From Peromyscus leucopus (lineage: Eukaryota > Chordata > Mammalia > Rodentia > Cricetidae): a DNA stretch of 64,000 nt. Shown here one piece after another: positions 41,926 to 53,839 of this stretch (position 1 is the stretch's first letter; each line of letters begins with the position of its first letter). Below the pieces are notes generated by a model that searched no databases, had not been told where the DNA came from, and saw nothing but the letters and a program-made list of their open reading frames with translations. Made by a program: the position numbers and the translations under genes. The DNA is taken from contig NC_051075.1 of NCBI RefSeq assembly GCF_004664715.2, positions 90,557,709-90,621,708 of the forward strand, in the 5' to 3' direction.

Positions 41926-44312
41926 AACTACGGGAGTTCCCCTTCTCTAGCCTTGAATTTAATTCCATTTCCACTGACAATCTTCTACTTAGCCCATGAC
42001 TCATTCTCCCTCAACTATTAAGACAGGTTTCTCTCAGTCAGCCTCTGCTTTCTGTAATCCATCCTACACACCGCTGCTTTAGAACATTCCTCCCACAGAT
42101 CTGCCCAAAACTTAAGAGTTCTACAAACTCCAGACAACTCCTTTAGCATAGCACTAGAGGACTTCGGCCTATATTTCTAAAATAATATTGCTATAGTATA
42201 CTAGTTTGAGATTAATTAGCTTTGTTGATTAATTTTAAATATGTCACTCCAGTTAGGATAAAATATTGGCCAGATATGTGATTCGACAAAATATTTAGTC
42301 AAACTTTATTCTGTATGTTTCTGTGAGATGTGTTTTAAGAAAGTTAACATTTAAAGCAATAAATTTTGTCACTTACGTTGTCCTTCATAACATAGGTTGG
42401 CCTCGTCCAACCATTTGAAGGTATAGACAGATAAGCAAGAAAGAATTCTACCAGCACACTGTTTTCACTATTGAAGCAAAACACTAACTTCAGTTCTTCA
42501 GGAAGTCGGCCTACTCTGCAGATACTGAACTTGGCAACTACCATACTTGTATAAGCCGATTCCTTCAATAACTCAAAACTAATCTACCAATCCATACATA
42601 CTCTATACATACATGCCCTCTCCAACTGGTTTTATTTCTCTGGCGAATCACAATTAATACATTAAGTAGTGAACAATTGATACATTTAATTGTGAAAAAA
42701 AATCCATGGGGGAAATGCCCTCAGGAAAGTCTAGTTTGAACAAGATGAACATACCTCAGGTTACTCTTCTAAACTCTGCATATGTTCTGGACAAGCTATT
42801 CCAGGAACTTCACTGAAGCAGGAAGAAAGCAGAGGCAAGCAGGGACTAGCTGCAGTTGGAGCCACTTAGGAAAGAGGGTAGACCATTCTGGGAGAAACAC
42901 TGCTTTGTCTAAGTACTCATGGTGGCATAATTGTGTGTCTGGGAACGACAGGGCTACCTCTAGACACAGCTCAGGTGCAAGACGCTTGGACACTAAGTTA
43001 AGCTGTTCTATGTAATGAATTAATTAGCAGCCTGGAGTTACCCTTTGCTGTTGAATGACTTGAAGCTCTTGCAGAAAAGATGACCCTGGTGAGCAACGGA
43101 GGTGGTGAGACCAGACCAGCAGAAACTCAGAGCCAATATGGCCCATGACATCTCTAACCTGGATATCAGGGGAAGACAGAGGTGGGACCTTGTCCCAGAG
43201 TTCCAACAGTGAAATGAGACTTACCAGATCCCTTTGGCATTTCTAAATAAGCCAAGCTCAAAACCTGGTTGCCCTGTGGAAATGAAAAGAACCAGGGTGA
43301 GAGCTAGGATTGGAACAAGGTGTTCTGGCTCCTGTGTCATTGCAAAAACTGTGGATGAAGGAGGCAGGGCATGGAGAAAGAGGTGAGGCGGAGGATGAGA
43401 ACAAAGACGTGATCATAACAGGGAATGATGGGGCAGAGTCCCAGAGGAGGAAGATTATAACAGGAGATGACAAAGAAGAGTCCCAGGGGAGAGAATTATC
43501 CAAAGGGATGAAACTCCCTTTGAGTAAGACAGGAAACAGCGGTGAGAGAGAAGTGATCTAGAAGGGATAGGAATAGTTCCAGGTGGCGACGAGAGAAGCT
43601 GGAAGAACTCAAGCTGCTGCATTTTCTTAGGAAAGCAGGATGCTAAAGTCTGCTTTAGAGTCAGAGAGCCTCCGCTAATTCTCCACCACCAGATGTTTGC
43701 ACAACTTAAGACAGGTTACTCTCCTCAGCCGTGGTGAGGCCGAGGAACATGTGGTGGGGTAAGAAGTCAATGGAGGTGTAGCGACTTCCACATTGTCATG
43801 GTGAAGCTAAAGCCTGGTGACTCAACAGTCTGTGCAGTACACAGAGATGCGGGGCCACTCAATGATTGTCATATACATACCTCAATGAACCACACAACCC
43901 CGCCAGGAAGCAAAGATGAGCAAGGATGCCAGAGAGGTTAAGCATCCTCCTCAAGGTGTTGGATGGTTGGTACATAGAGCAGTACAGGGACAAATCTAGA
44001 TAGATCTAGATATTCTAGAAGCTGAGAGCATTGATTCTCAGCTGGGGGCCCATCAGATTTAAACAGCTAATTGTGCCCTCACTAGTAAAAGAAAGGATAA
44101 AACTACTGATATAAAAGCAAAATTATTATTAACCCTCAAGCAAATGTCTGAAAGTCCAAACACATGTAGGCGTCTCGTACTTTTAGCATCCTGTGAACAG
44201 AAACTCTTTTGTAACATTAATCGTGTTGTTCAGATTTCAGCATTTATGTGAGTTCCTAGAAATTCAAAAATAAAAAGATGTCCCTCTGCTATGTGATGTG
44301 CAAGACAAGGGG

Positions 44313-44320
<8 letters not shown>
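41926..44320. other. Unassigned noncoding DNA (2.4 kb)
   Basis: No gene recognised. Within it, 43410-43492 has two diverged units of about 45 bp, giving IITGNDGAESQ and IITGDDKEESQ in an 83-codon frame (43310-43561). A probable weak MIR lies around 43860-43990 (GCCAGAGAGGTTAAGCATCC). The nature of 41.9-42.2 kb, possibly ERV-derived, is unclear. Confidence 0.45.
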
Positions 44321-44344
<24 letters not shown>

Positions 44345-44513
44345 AATTTTTTTTTTTTTTTTTTGGTTTTTTGAGACAGGGTTTCTCTGTGTAGCTTTGC
44401 GCCTTTCCTGGAACTCACTTGGTAGCCCAGGCTGGCCTCGAACTCACAGAGATCTGCCTGGCTCTGTCTCCCGAGTGCTGGGATTAAAGGCGTGCACCAC
44501 CACCGCCTGGCTC
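44321..44513 (-). mobile_element. B1 SINE, antisense, young
   Basis: A T-rich stretch (44329-44373, the reversed A tail) leads into GAGACAGGGTTTCTCTGTG. TGTAGCTTTGCGCCTTTCCT is the complement of the AAAGGCGCAAAGCTACA variant, followed by GGGATTAAAGGCGTGCACCA and CCACCGCCTGGC. Full length and little diverged. TA dinucleotides (44317-44330) adjoin the tail. Confidence 0.94.
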
Positions 44514-44916
44514 AATCTCCACTTTTAATAAATATTTTTAATGCCCTTTTCTATTTATGACAACGTTGAAAAGATACATTTAGACCCACGTTCCATGTTG
44601 TAGCACATTTGTGGGTTTATATTTTAGGACAAAGACATGCTCAGAGCCTCTTTAGAATACAGTATCAAAGTACCTCTAGGAAAGTCGATGCATAGCAGAA
44701 TCAAATTGTTTTACTAACATTTGCAATGGTTATAATCCTATTGGGGTCACTTTGAAGGCTGGAGATGCTTTGATACACACTCATGCTTTGATACACACTC
44801 ATGCTTTGCTCAATCACTCAACGGATGGTCAGGTGACATTGTGGGAAGGGCACAGCTTTGAACTTAAGAAGGTTGGGATTGATGGAACCTCTCCTAAAGA
44901 CGGCCCACTAATATAT
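44514..44916. other. Unassigned DNA with a small tandem duplication
   Basis: The 18-bp unit GCTTTGATACACACTCAT is present twice in tandem at 44767-44802. Otherwise nothing is recognised. Confidence 0.6.
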
Positions 44917-45320
44917 TGTCTTAGTTTGCTTTCTATTGCTGTGATAGAACACTGGCCAAAAGTGACCTGGGGGAAAAAGGGGTTCATTTTCACTTACATT
45001 TCAAGGTAATAGTCCATCACTGAGGGAAGGAATTCAAGGCAGGAACCCAGACGCAGGAACTGGAGCAGAGGCCATGAAGGAATACTGCTTACTGGCTTGC
45101 TCCCATGGTCTATTCAGCCTGCTTCCTGAGAGCTCTCAGGACCACTTACCCAAGGTTGGCAACACCTACAGTGAACTGGGCCCTCCTATATCAATCCTCA
45201 ATCAAGAAAATGCCCCCACGGGCTTGGCTACAAGCCAGTGTGTTGGGGGCATTTTCTCAGATGAAGCCCTCTCTTCCTAGATGACCTGAGTTTGTTTCAA
45301 GGTGACATGAAACTAACCAG
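44917..45320 (-). mobile_element. MaLR-like LTR, antisense
   Basis: Starts TGTCTTAGTTTGCTTTCTAT and contains ATTGCTGTGATAGAACACTG and TTGCTCCCATGGTCTATTCA. TCAATCAAGAAAATGCCCCC near the end is the complement of a GGGGCATTTTCTTGATT block. TATAT lies on both sides (44912-44916 and 45321-45325), compatible with the 5-bp TSD of ERVL/MaLR elements, though this is low-complexity sequence. Confidence 0.78.
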
Positions 45321-45325
45321 TATAT

Positions 45326-46405
45326 AAATCAAGAAAATTTTAGAAGTATTTGATGGCTAAATTTTTTCATCTACAAAAGTGAAAATTAAAAACTACCATG
45401 ACAGCAAGCTTTACATGTGTCAGGATAGCCAGCTCTGTGCCTGACTTATCACAAGGAAACTGACAGGGCAACTGACCAGGAGCTGAGCTCCCCTTGCTGC
45501 TCAGAGTCAATTCTATTTTCTCAGTGTCCAAAATTTTAAAACATAAAATTGACCCAATAAAAGTCTGCCCAACGTAACACTCCGTGACAATAAAGCCTCC
45601 ATCTACACTGCTCGTTTTCCTGTGATAGAAATAATACTGTGATCTTAAAGTTTTATTACTCGTAGGAAAGAAGGTGGCATTTCACATTAAGTTTCTTTTA
45701 CCATGCCCTAACACCCTTGAGCAACTTCTCCTTCAAACTGGGATGAAAACTCGGCAAACTTTGCAAAAGGTCATGGGTTTCATTGTTAATCTTATGTCAA
45801 AGGGCCACTGAAAATGGGTTCAGTATCTCCCTCCAGCTACCAAACCAGCACTATTGGAAATACTTCAAAACTACTCAGATTAAATGCCATGCATCAGCCT
45901 GGACTGGATCTTGAAAGTATGGTGTTTGATCAATATGAACAACATCCGTTGTTGAGTTAGGCATGATCTACAAACTTTAATTTGTTTACTACTCCTGAAA
46001 AACACACACAGTTATACAAGATGAGAATGTTGAGGGACACTGAGTGAGAGAGCTATAAGAATTCTACTGTTTTGAAATTTAAAGTTTATTTTTAAAATTC
46101 TTCAGGGTAACTAAATGCCTTACAGGCAAAGGGAAGTGTCATATATGGAATGGAAAAGGACTCCTGACTGTTACCTGGAGTACAGAGTTGCACATAGAGG
46201 AGGATGGTTGTTTGGGATGGTTGCTCATTACTACGTCAGCACCAAACCAGAAAGACCTTGAAAGCCATAGTGAAAGGGTCCAGCTGTTGCCAGGCAACTA
46301 CTCAAATGCTGAGCTGCAGTTTCCTGGGTCTTTGCCTCTCCCGGCATCTAGCATAGTGCTAGGCACACCTACCAAACTTCCTCAGTCTCACCTACAAACT
46401 TGGGA
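45326..46405. other. Unassigned noncoding DNA (1.1 kb)
   Basis: No gene or repeat recognised. The 83-codon frame at 46188-46439 runs into the next LTR and is not supported. Confidence 0.5.
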
Positions 46406-46411
46406 GAATTA

Positions 46412-46758
46412 TGCTGTGGATATCACTCTATATAAATAAAACACTGATGGCCAGTGACCAGGCAGGAAGTATAGGCGGGACAAGGAGAGAGGAGAATTGG
46501 GGAAACAGGAAGAAGGAGGGAGAGACACTGCAGCCACCGCCAGGACAAGCAGCATGTAAAGACGCCGGTAAGCCAGCAGTCATGTGGCAAGGTATAGATT
46601 TATAGAAATGGGTTAATTTAAGATATAAGAACAGTTAGCAAGAAGCCTGCCACGGCCATACAGTTTATAAGTAAGATAAGTGTCTGAGTGATTATTTTAT
46701 ACGTGGATTGTGGGACTGCGGGGCTTGGTGGAGCCTGGAGAGAAGCCCTCCAGCAACA
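46412..46758 (+). mobile_element. Solo LTR (family B)
   Basis: A 347-bp element, TGCTGTGGATATCACTC to CTCCAGCAACA, flanked by GAATTA (46406-46411) and GAACTA (46759-46764), a 6-bp TSD with one change. It contains TATATAAATAAAAC near the 5' end, GGCAGGAAGTATAGGCGGGA, ATAGATTTATAGAAATGGGT and CGGCCATACAGTTTATAAG. It aligns in reverse with 26018-26408. No internal sequence. Confidence 0.85.
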
Positions 46759-46930
46759 GAACTAACTAGAAGCCCTCACTAAAGAACACTCTCCTCAGCA
46801 ACTGAAAAGTGGCAGCTGGGGGAGAAGAGGCCTGTGACCTGTCAGGACCCAGAACAATATGGGGAAGGGACTATGGTCTGTCTGCAAAGCAGTACAAGGA
46901 ATAAGGTGCTAAATGTGGCTTGAGGCCGTC

Positions 46931-47298
46931 AGTCTTATTTACTGTTCTATTGCTGTGAAGAAACGCCATGACCAAGGAAACTTATAAAAGAAAGCATTTG
47001 CTTGCTTAGAGTTTCAGAGGCTTAGTCCATGGTCAGCCATGGCAGAGAGTGGCGGCAGGCAGGCAGGCATGCTGCTGGAGCAGTAGCTGAGAGCTTGCAT
47101 CCTGATCCACAGGCAGCAGGCAGAGAGAGAGCAAGACTGGGCTGGCGTGCACTTTTAAAACCTCAAAGCCCACCACTGGTGACACACTCCCTCCAACAAG
47201 ACCACACTTCCTAATCCTCCCTAGACAGTCCACCAACTGGGAACCAGACATTCAAACATACGAGCCTTATGGGGGCCATTCTCATAGAAACCACCACA
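46931..47298 (-). mobile_element. MT-type MaLR LTR, antisense
   Basis: Good match to the remembered MT LTR in reverse. It shows GTTCTATTGCTGTGAAGAAA, CCATGACCAAGGAAACTTAT, GAGCAGTAGCTGAGAGCTTG, CCTCAAAGCCCACCACTGGT and CTTATGGGGGCCATTCTCAT, ending AAACCACCACA. This is the clearest MaLR copy in the window. Confidence 0.9.
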
Positions 47299-47699
47299 CC
47301 CTCTGATGAGGGGTTGTCTCTAAGGAGAAAACAAACAGCACTGAACCCAGTGGGAAGCTCTCATGGAGCAGGAAAGAGCTAGGCAATGCTCTGTGTTCTT
47401 TATTGATGAGTAGAGGTCAGAAGCCATGCTAGACAAGCCACAAAGCCTTGGAGCAGACACTATCAAAGCATGGTGCTTTGGATAGATGACTGAAGTGCTT
47501 CTTAATACATCCTTCAGCCTTCCATCTTACTACAAACTCACCTCTAAGTTATTGTGTAAATTCAAAGACCTTTCACCTCCCTCAACGTCAGTGACTGACT
47601 TATACAGTGAGGAGAAATGATATTATGGTACTCCGTCTCCAAAACTCCTCTCTATGTTCCTAGTTGATGCAAATATTTATAATATCATAAAAATGTGTT
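47299..47699. other. Unassigned noncoding DNA
   Basis: Nothing recognised between the MT LTR and the MIR. Confidence 0.5.
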
Positions 47700-47870
47700 C
47701 ATAGCCATTACATAGCCAGTATTGATTCTCACATAACCTCATAATTGGCATTTCATGACCTCCATCTTACAAATGAGAGTGGGAGAGAGGTTAAGGAATC
47801 TCCTCGATTTCACAGCCAGAAAATAAACATGGGCAGGCTGAATGGAAATCACTCAGATTCAAGGTAAGTT
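47700..47870 (-). mobile_element. MIR, antisense
   Basis: CCATCTTACAAATGAGAGTG, GAGAGAGGTTAAGGAATCTC and TTTCACAGCCAGAAAATA follow the complement of the MIR core in order. Ancient mammalian SINE. Confidence 0.75.
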
Positions 47871-49309
47871 CTGAAGGTGGAGTTAACTGGACTTGCTGAC
47901 GAAAAACATCAAACTCAGTTCTTCTACCCAGTTCCTTACAGCCCTCTTTGGAAGGACTTGCCCTCAGTTAGCACACTCACAACCAATCAGAAGCCTGCTC
48001 TTTCACCTTCACTTTGTGAGCACATGTGAAAAAGAAAGTCATACTCTCGTCTAAATGAAGTGAGAGTTCCAAGAGGGCTCCGCACAGCAGTCACCCATGT
48101 TCACAGGGGGTTCACTGTCACTGCGACAGAGGCTCCCTCCTCTACAGTGCTCAGTAAGGACTAGGCTCACCTGTGAGGTGAGGGCAGCGTTTAGCCTTCC
48201 CTCAGCATACAGACAGGAGCCTAGCTAGAGGAAGATACCCTAAGAGAATTTTTAAATCACAGTTGAGTGTGAAGTAGTCTTTTAGCTTACAAAGGTGTCT
48301 TGTTATCTGTTTTCAAAGTTCTAAAAGATCAAAGAAAGATAAAACTGGACTGAAAAAAAAACAAAACAAAACAAAAACCAACTCTCCTCATTTAAAAAAA
48401 AATCCAAGTTACCACTCTATTCCTATAAAATACAATAAAATAAGCCAAACTACATACTCTTCTGGGGAGTAAGTCTGCAGAACACTGAGATATTGGCGAA
48501 AGAGTTAAGTAACAATCCTTAAAAGAGATTAATTTCTGTGTGTCTGCATGAGTAAGGATAGCAAACAGATTTCATTGGGCAGGCCACATTCAAGGCTTGA
48601 GAGGGGCTGCCTAGAGGATGAGTGCCAAACATTATGAGCAATTAGTAATGGCTGTGGAGGAGGAGGAAGATAAGGAGGAGGGAGAGGACATGAGGAAGAG
48701 AAGGGGGGGAGAAGAAGTCAATTAGTAATGTCTGCCTAATAGGGAGGAGGAAGAGGAGAGGAGGAGGAGGAGGAGGAGGAATGGATGGAGGATTGTCAAG
48801 TACTTCCATCCGATGACAAAACTAGCTAAAGCTATTCACCAATTTGGACAGCCCTGTGCTGGTTTCCCTATCACTGGAGAAACACTTTAATGGAAGCTAT
48901 CTGGTCAGCACTGATCGATCACCTTACTCTACTGACCAACATTGACAGTGGGTACCATTGAGGGGGAGGAAGGACGGGATGATTTTAGGAAGTATCTTTA
49001 TACTTTCATGAATGGCCTGAATCTTGACAGTATAATTCTGTATTATTTTATAATTATAAAAATCCATTTTGTTTATTTTTAACGAGTTTTGATAGATAAG
49101 AGCACTTTTAGACATGGATCTAAATGAAAGAAAAATGTTGTAGATATAGTAATTCCCTCTCAATTTTAAGTACTTCCTATACATAATACAGAGGTGTCAC
49201 CACTAAGATTTTACATCAAGTGCACTTCCATATATAGGGTGTAGGACCTATGTGAGTCATTTCTACAAGAAGTTGCTAGAGAAAAATAAAAAGAAAATAG
49301 ACAAAAGCC
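47871..49309. other. Unassigned DNA with a GGA-rich tract
   Basis: A GA-rich stretch at about 48655-48785 includes six GGA units near 48760-48780. An A/C-rich patch, (AAAAC)n, lies at 48353-48378. No gene recognised. Confidence 0.5.
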
Positions 49310-49545
49310 GGGGAAATGGTTCAGTCCGTAACGCGCCTGCTACACAAGCATGTGGACTGACTAAGTTCACATCTCCAGCACCCGTGCAGAAAGCCAGGCA
49401 ACGAGGCTCACCTTTGTAATCCCACTCGGAAAGCAGAGAAAGCTCACTGGCCAGGAAACCTAGCTACATCGGTGAGCTCCAGGGAAAACGGAGAGACCCT
49501 GCCTCAGAAATAAGGTGGAGGACAATTGAGGAAAAGCTCAAAGTG
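49310..49545 (+). mobile_element. B3-type SINE
   Basis: GCCGGGGAAATGGTTCAGTC, ACACAAGCATGTGGACTGAC, GGAAAGCAGAGAAAGCTCAC and CGGAGAGACCCTGCCTCAG in B3 order. The head is unusually GC-rich (GTAACGCGCC). Confidence 0.82.
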
Positions 49546-50741
49546 CTTTCGGTTGATCTACCTAAAAAGTTTCTGCAATTGCTTACCTCCAGTAGGTTAG
49601 CCAACATCATGATTTCCAAAACTTTCCCCACATCAACAACTCTGCCACAAAATAAGAAAGCCTATGAATAATTAAACCAAAGAAGAGACTGCACTTTGGA
49701 AACACCTGAGTTGCAGAATGTCTGCAGAAGTGCTAAATGGATTTACAGGCATCACTAGCATCCAAAAGGATTCCAGAAAGCAAGGAAAAGAAGTGGGAGC
49801 TTAATCGTGCACCAGCTGATACCACGAAAGTTCAGGTGTGTGAAACAATATTGTTAATTCTTTTTATTTACATTGTTGCACTGTTTAAACTTCGCTATTA
49901 CTTATTACCATGTTGAGAAGAGTTTTCTCTAATGGCCACTTGACTTCCTCCTGACCTGATTTTTTTTTCCCATGATTCTTCCAGATTTCGTATACTTGTC
50001 ATCCTAAAAATAAGGTTTTGAAAGGAAAGTGACAGGAAGTCCTGTAGCCTGACTGGAGATGTACACATTAAGTATCATGCTCCACCATCCTCACCCTCTC
50101 CCCCTGAAAACCTAAACAGAATGAACGATGAAGAAACAATCTTTGATAGTTGGGCAGGGAAGTATAGCCAAGGATAAAAATTATCTTCCCTCCTTCATTT
50201 GTCTCACTTTTAAAGCACGAGGTTTAGGGGTAGGAAGTGTGAACGGGGGCTGGGAAATGAGGGAGAGCAAGCAGGACTGGCTGGATGTCCTCACAGCAAA
50301 CCTTTCATCTTCCCTCCCTCATCTTGGACGGAGGTCATCTATAGCAGAGCCTCTGTCTTCGGAGCATCCTGAAGAAGCCAGGATGGGGTCAGAGAACCTC
50401 TCAAGCATGGGTGGGTCAGGTGATTCTGACTGAGTAAAATCAGTGCAGTGAGATAAGTCGTTACCAAATTCTTGAGGGTTGGGGTCTCAGCGAGGGGAGG
50501 TGCGCTGACCACAGAGGGCTGTCTTGGCCTCCAGTGTTTCTGTAAAAGCAGCTTTCTTCCCACCACATGGCACACTGCTTCATCCTCCTTTCTCCCAGAA
50601 CTCTGCTTTGAGAAGCCAAGTGTCTCTGTTTTAAGTTTGCTCATGAATAACTCATATTCTTGGGCTTTTAAAATTGCTTCCTATCACTAGAAATAAGGCC
50701 CTTCTCAGGAAGACTTACTTGGTCCTTGAATTCATTATATG
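49546..50741. other. Unassigned noncoding DNA (1.2 kb)
   Basis: No gene or repeat recognised. The 101-codon frames on both strands near 50128-50644 overlap each other and have no known match. A TGGACGGAGG segment near 50325 is mildly GC-rich but isolated. Confidence 0.45.
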
Positions 50742-50797
50742 AAATTTTAGGGGGGGGGGGATTGAGGCTGGAGAGATGGCTCAGCAGTTAAGAGTAC

Positions 50798-52822
50798 CCA
50801 TCGCACCCTGGATCACAAGAGTGGGAGAGCTAGCCCTGCCCCTCCCCAGCTGCAGCACACAGGAGAGAGGACCCTGCCACCCACCAGGGCACCACACTAG
50901 AGCGAAACCTGTTGTCAGGGGTGCAGGTGAGTCAGCCCTGCAGATGTGAGAACAGGAGAGCTGACCCCTGTACCCCCATCAAATGCCCCCTACAGCAACT
51001 GGGAGAGAGAGCCCTACACCTCAGCCTGGGCAAAACAACAGAGCTGGCCCTGGTGGTGTGAGTGTGAGTGAGGCTGAGCAGAGGGCCAGAGAGAAGGAGA
51101 TGGGCGCCATTGGATGGGCTGGCCAAGGCGCGGGGGGGGGGGGGGGGGGGGGGGGGGGGTAGGGGGCTGACAATGGAGGAAAGCCGGCAGGCTGACCAGT
51201 CCAGCTGACACCCAGGCCCAGGACTGGGACTGTGAGTTGGCCCACCCAAACATCTATCTATGAATATTAGTGTAGGGGAAAGGGGCTGGCTAAAGAAACC
51301 CACCCTGACCCTGGAGCCCAGAACCAGTGAAACAAACACAGCCTAGATCTGGGACTTGAGCCAGAGAAAGAAACATTTTATCCCTAAACCCAGACCCAAA
51401 GAAACATGCCCTGACTCTGACCAAAGAAACACACTTTGTCCCTAGAACCAGAGCCAGTGAAAGAAATGTGCCCTGGCCTTAGAATTAGAGCCAAAAAGCT
51501 AAGAAAGGCCAGTGAAAGAAAAACAGTTTGGCTCTGAGATCAGGGCCATCTCTGCCCCTAACCCACAAAACTAACCAATCCCTGAGCAGGAAAAAAAAAA
51601 ATAACCAATCCCTGGACAGAAAATCTTCTCCCTGGAGAAACTCTGCCCTCAAGAGATCCTATATAAATCACCCTGCCTGTTCAGTTATAGGCTGTTCTTT
51701 CCCATCCTGGTAGAGGCAGCCACTCTCCTGGACTCCCCCTTCCCAAATAAATCTCTTTCTCAAAAGAGTCTTGGTGTGAAGATCTTCATTTGCTGGCACA
51801 GAGAAGAAAAACCTTGCTAAGATGTCCCTCAGTGGACTGAGCAGGAAAAAAACCTTGCAGAGATGGTCCCTTGGGGGGGGGGGTGGCGCTGAGCAAGGTG
51901 GAGCTGAACAGAAGAACCTTGCTGAAGACATCCCTTAGGGGACTGAGCAAGGTGGAGCTGAACAGAAGAACCTTGCTGAGACATCCCTTAGGGGACAGAG
52001 CAAAGCAAAGCAGAAAAGTAACAACTTTTCACCAGAGCCGGCGGAGATTGCTACATTTCTGCAGGGGTTTCCCCTTTAGCAAGCAGAGTGAAGCAAAAGA
52101 AGCAACATCTTGAGCTGGAGAAGCAGCAGAGCTCTGCTGGGAAGCCCCCTTAAGTGGGGGCTGAGAAAAGCTGAGCTGTAGTGGCTCTCCAGGAGAGGAG
52201 CAGGACTGCTATGTCCTGCGGGGAGACCATCCCCCACCACACCCCAACTCCAGGTATAGCCTGACTCCCAAACAGTCAGGATACCTTTCCCTCCAGAGTT
52301 GCAACACTTGCCTACAATTAGTGCATAAGAAGGGGATGAACCTACAGGTCCAAAACTGCAGGATCTCCATGACACAGGACAGCAGCCGGAAGTTGAGGAG
52401 GGGTGAGGAGAAGCCCATTGAGAGCCCACTGTGACAGAGGACAGAGGCTTCAAACCAGCCTGATGGCTCAGGGTAATGAACATTGGCAAATGAAGACGAA
52501 GGGACTAAAGCGTGAAATATATGTGTGACTCCGGGGCCACACCACAGCTTCCACAAGATTCTTTCTTTTTTCTCTTTTTCTTTCTCTTTCTTGTTCTGCT
52601 GTGTTTTGCTTTGGTTGGTTGGTTGGTTTGGATTGGGTTTTGGTTTTTCTTTTAAATTTTGTTTTGCTTGGGGGAGATGGGGTTTACAAGGGCAGAGGGC
52701 AGATGAAGGGTTGGTAGGGGAGCTGGATGGGATCGGGATGCATCTGGATGGGATCGGGATGCATCTGGATGGGATGGGGATGCAAGGAGTCAATAAAAGT
52801 TAACAAAATAAGATAAAATAAA
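50798..52822 (+). mobile_element. L1 3' end inside B2, itself split by an LTR
   Basis: L1 3' UTR sequence. The first part (50798-51270) has GGGAGAGCTAGCCCTGCCCC, a run of about 28 G residues (51132-51159) and GACTGTGAGTTGGCCCACCC. The second part (52322-52822) has CACAGCTTCCACAAGATTCT, a long T/C-rich tract, GGGGTTTACAAGGGCAGAGG and CAATAAAAGTT. A 21-bp unit starting GGGATGCATCTGGATGGGAT is repeated near 52736-52785. AAGAGTAC (50790-50797) and AAGAGCAC (52823-52830) are the TSD within B2. No coding sequence is retained. Confidence 0.88.
51271..52316 (+). mobile_element. ERV solo LTR inside the L1 (innermost level)
   Basis: A 1046-bp element starting TGTAGGGGAAAGGGGCTGGC and ending GCCTACA, with the 5-bp TSD ATTAG at 51266-51270 and 52317-52321. 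It aligns with the LTR at 40410-41748. Shared features include CCAATCCCTG boxes, TATATAAATC (51660-51669) and AATAAA (51746-51751), then a region of repeated CAGAAGAACCTTGCTGA modules (51912-51981). It lacks the 289-bp U3 duplication of the other copy. There is no internal retroviral sequence, so recombination between LTRs removed the body. Confidence 0.85.
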
Positions 52823-52987
52823 AAGAGCACTCATTGCTCTTCCATAGGACCAGAGTTCAACTCCTAGCAACCCACATGGGGATCCAGTGCCCTCTTCTGG
52901 CTTCCACAGACACTGCACATACATGGTACACATACATGCAGGTAAAACAATGATACACATAAATAAAATAAAAAGTAAAAATTTTAG

Positions 52988-53750
52988 CTAGGGATTGGTT
53001 TGCTTTTATTTCCTGTGATTGGGAAACTTCCAGTTAGGGGCTAAGAGTAGATCTGGTACTGACACTGAGAGCTGTGAGCCCAATCTTCCCGAGATTGATG
53101 AGGCAATACACACCCAGCAACACCAAAAGTGAAATGCTTGTGTCTCGCCCCCATAATTGTCTTTTTCTTGAGTTGTTTCAGAGTGAGTCAAATCACTGAT
53201 TTCAACCCACTAATTAAATTTTTATCAGTCCTTGGAAACAGATGGATAATAGTTGTTAATCCTCTATGTCCTCTTCCCTCATGTTCTAGTTTGTTTTTAT
53301 AGGTGCTAACAAGAACTCAACAGCTTCTCAATGGTCTGACCTACTGATATTAGTTTCCAGTTCACTATGAGAATGAGGACTATGTTACCACCAATAAACC
53401 CACATGAAGGCAGAGCAAGGTTCCTTACACATGTCCCAGAGTACAAAGCCATTATGGAAGAGATGGGTAGATGTTAATACATCAAGTTTGAGAATCACAA
53501 AGTCAGTCATAAAGTTAAAAGCTAAGTGATTGAAGAGCATGTTCGCAACATAAATCAATCATACATTAACTGTTTCTATCTGGCATCAATGTGTTTATAA
53601 AATGCTGTGATTAAAGGTAAAGGGGCACAAAACAGAACAGGAAACTCACAGGTGTTAATAAACACATGGAAGTGCATTCAGCAGCAGCATAGAAAGAAGT
53701 GTGACAAATAACATTAGCCTCGCTCTATTTGACTAAAATGTAAAAGGTTA
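52988..53750. other. Unassigned noncoding DNA
   Basis: No gene or repeat recognised. Confidence 0.5.
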
Positions 53751-53839
53751 TTAATATCAAGCCCTTCCAGAGCTGTGGAAACACTGTTCTCATCATTTAC
53801 TGAGGAGAAATTATGGGAAGACTTAAGGTAACAACATGT

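Larger units (their letters stand above)
50751..52978 (+). mobile_element. B2 SINE split by an L1 (outer shell of a triple nest)
   Basis: The B2 head is at 50766-50797 (GGCTGGAGAGATGGCTCAGC), preceded by a run of about 10 G residues. The body resumes at 52831 (TCATTGCTCTTCCATAGG, CAACTCCTAGCAACCCACAT) and ends in an A-rich tail. AAATTTTAG at 50742-50750 and 52979-52987 is the exact 9-bp TSD of the B2. Everything from 50798 to 52830 is a later insertion. Confidence 0.92.

Noticed and set aside
41768..42180. Mitochondrial insertion (NUMT)
   Set aside because: A few C/A-rich, CTAATATCACC-like strings looked mitochondrial, but no run long enough to recognise a mitochondrial gene.
52209..52793. 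194-codon antisense frame, the longest in the window
   Set aside because: It lies across ERV LTR and L1 3' UTR sequence, including the T/C-rich tract and the 21-bp repeat, so it is an open frame in noncoding repeat.
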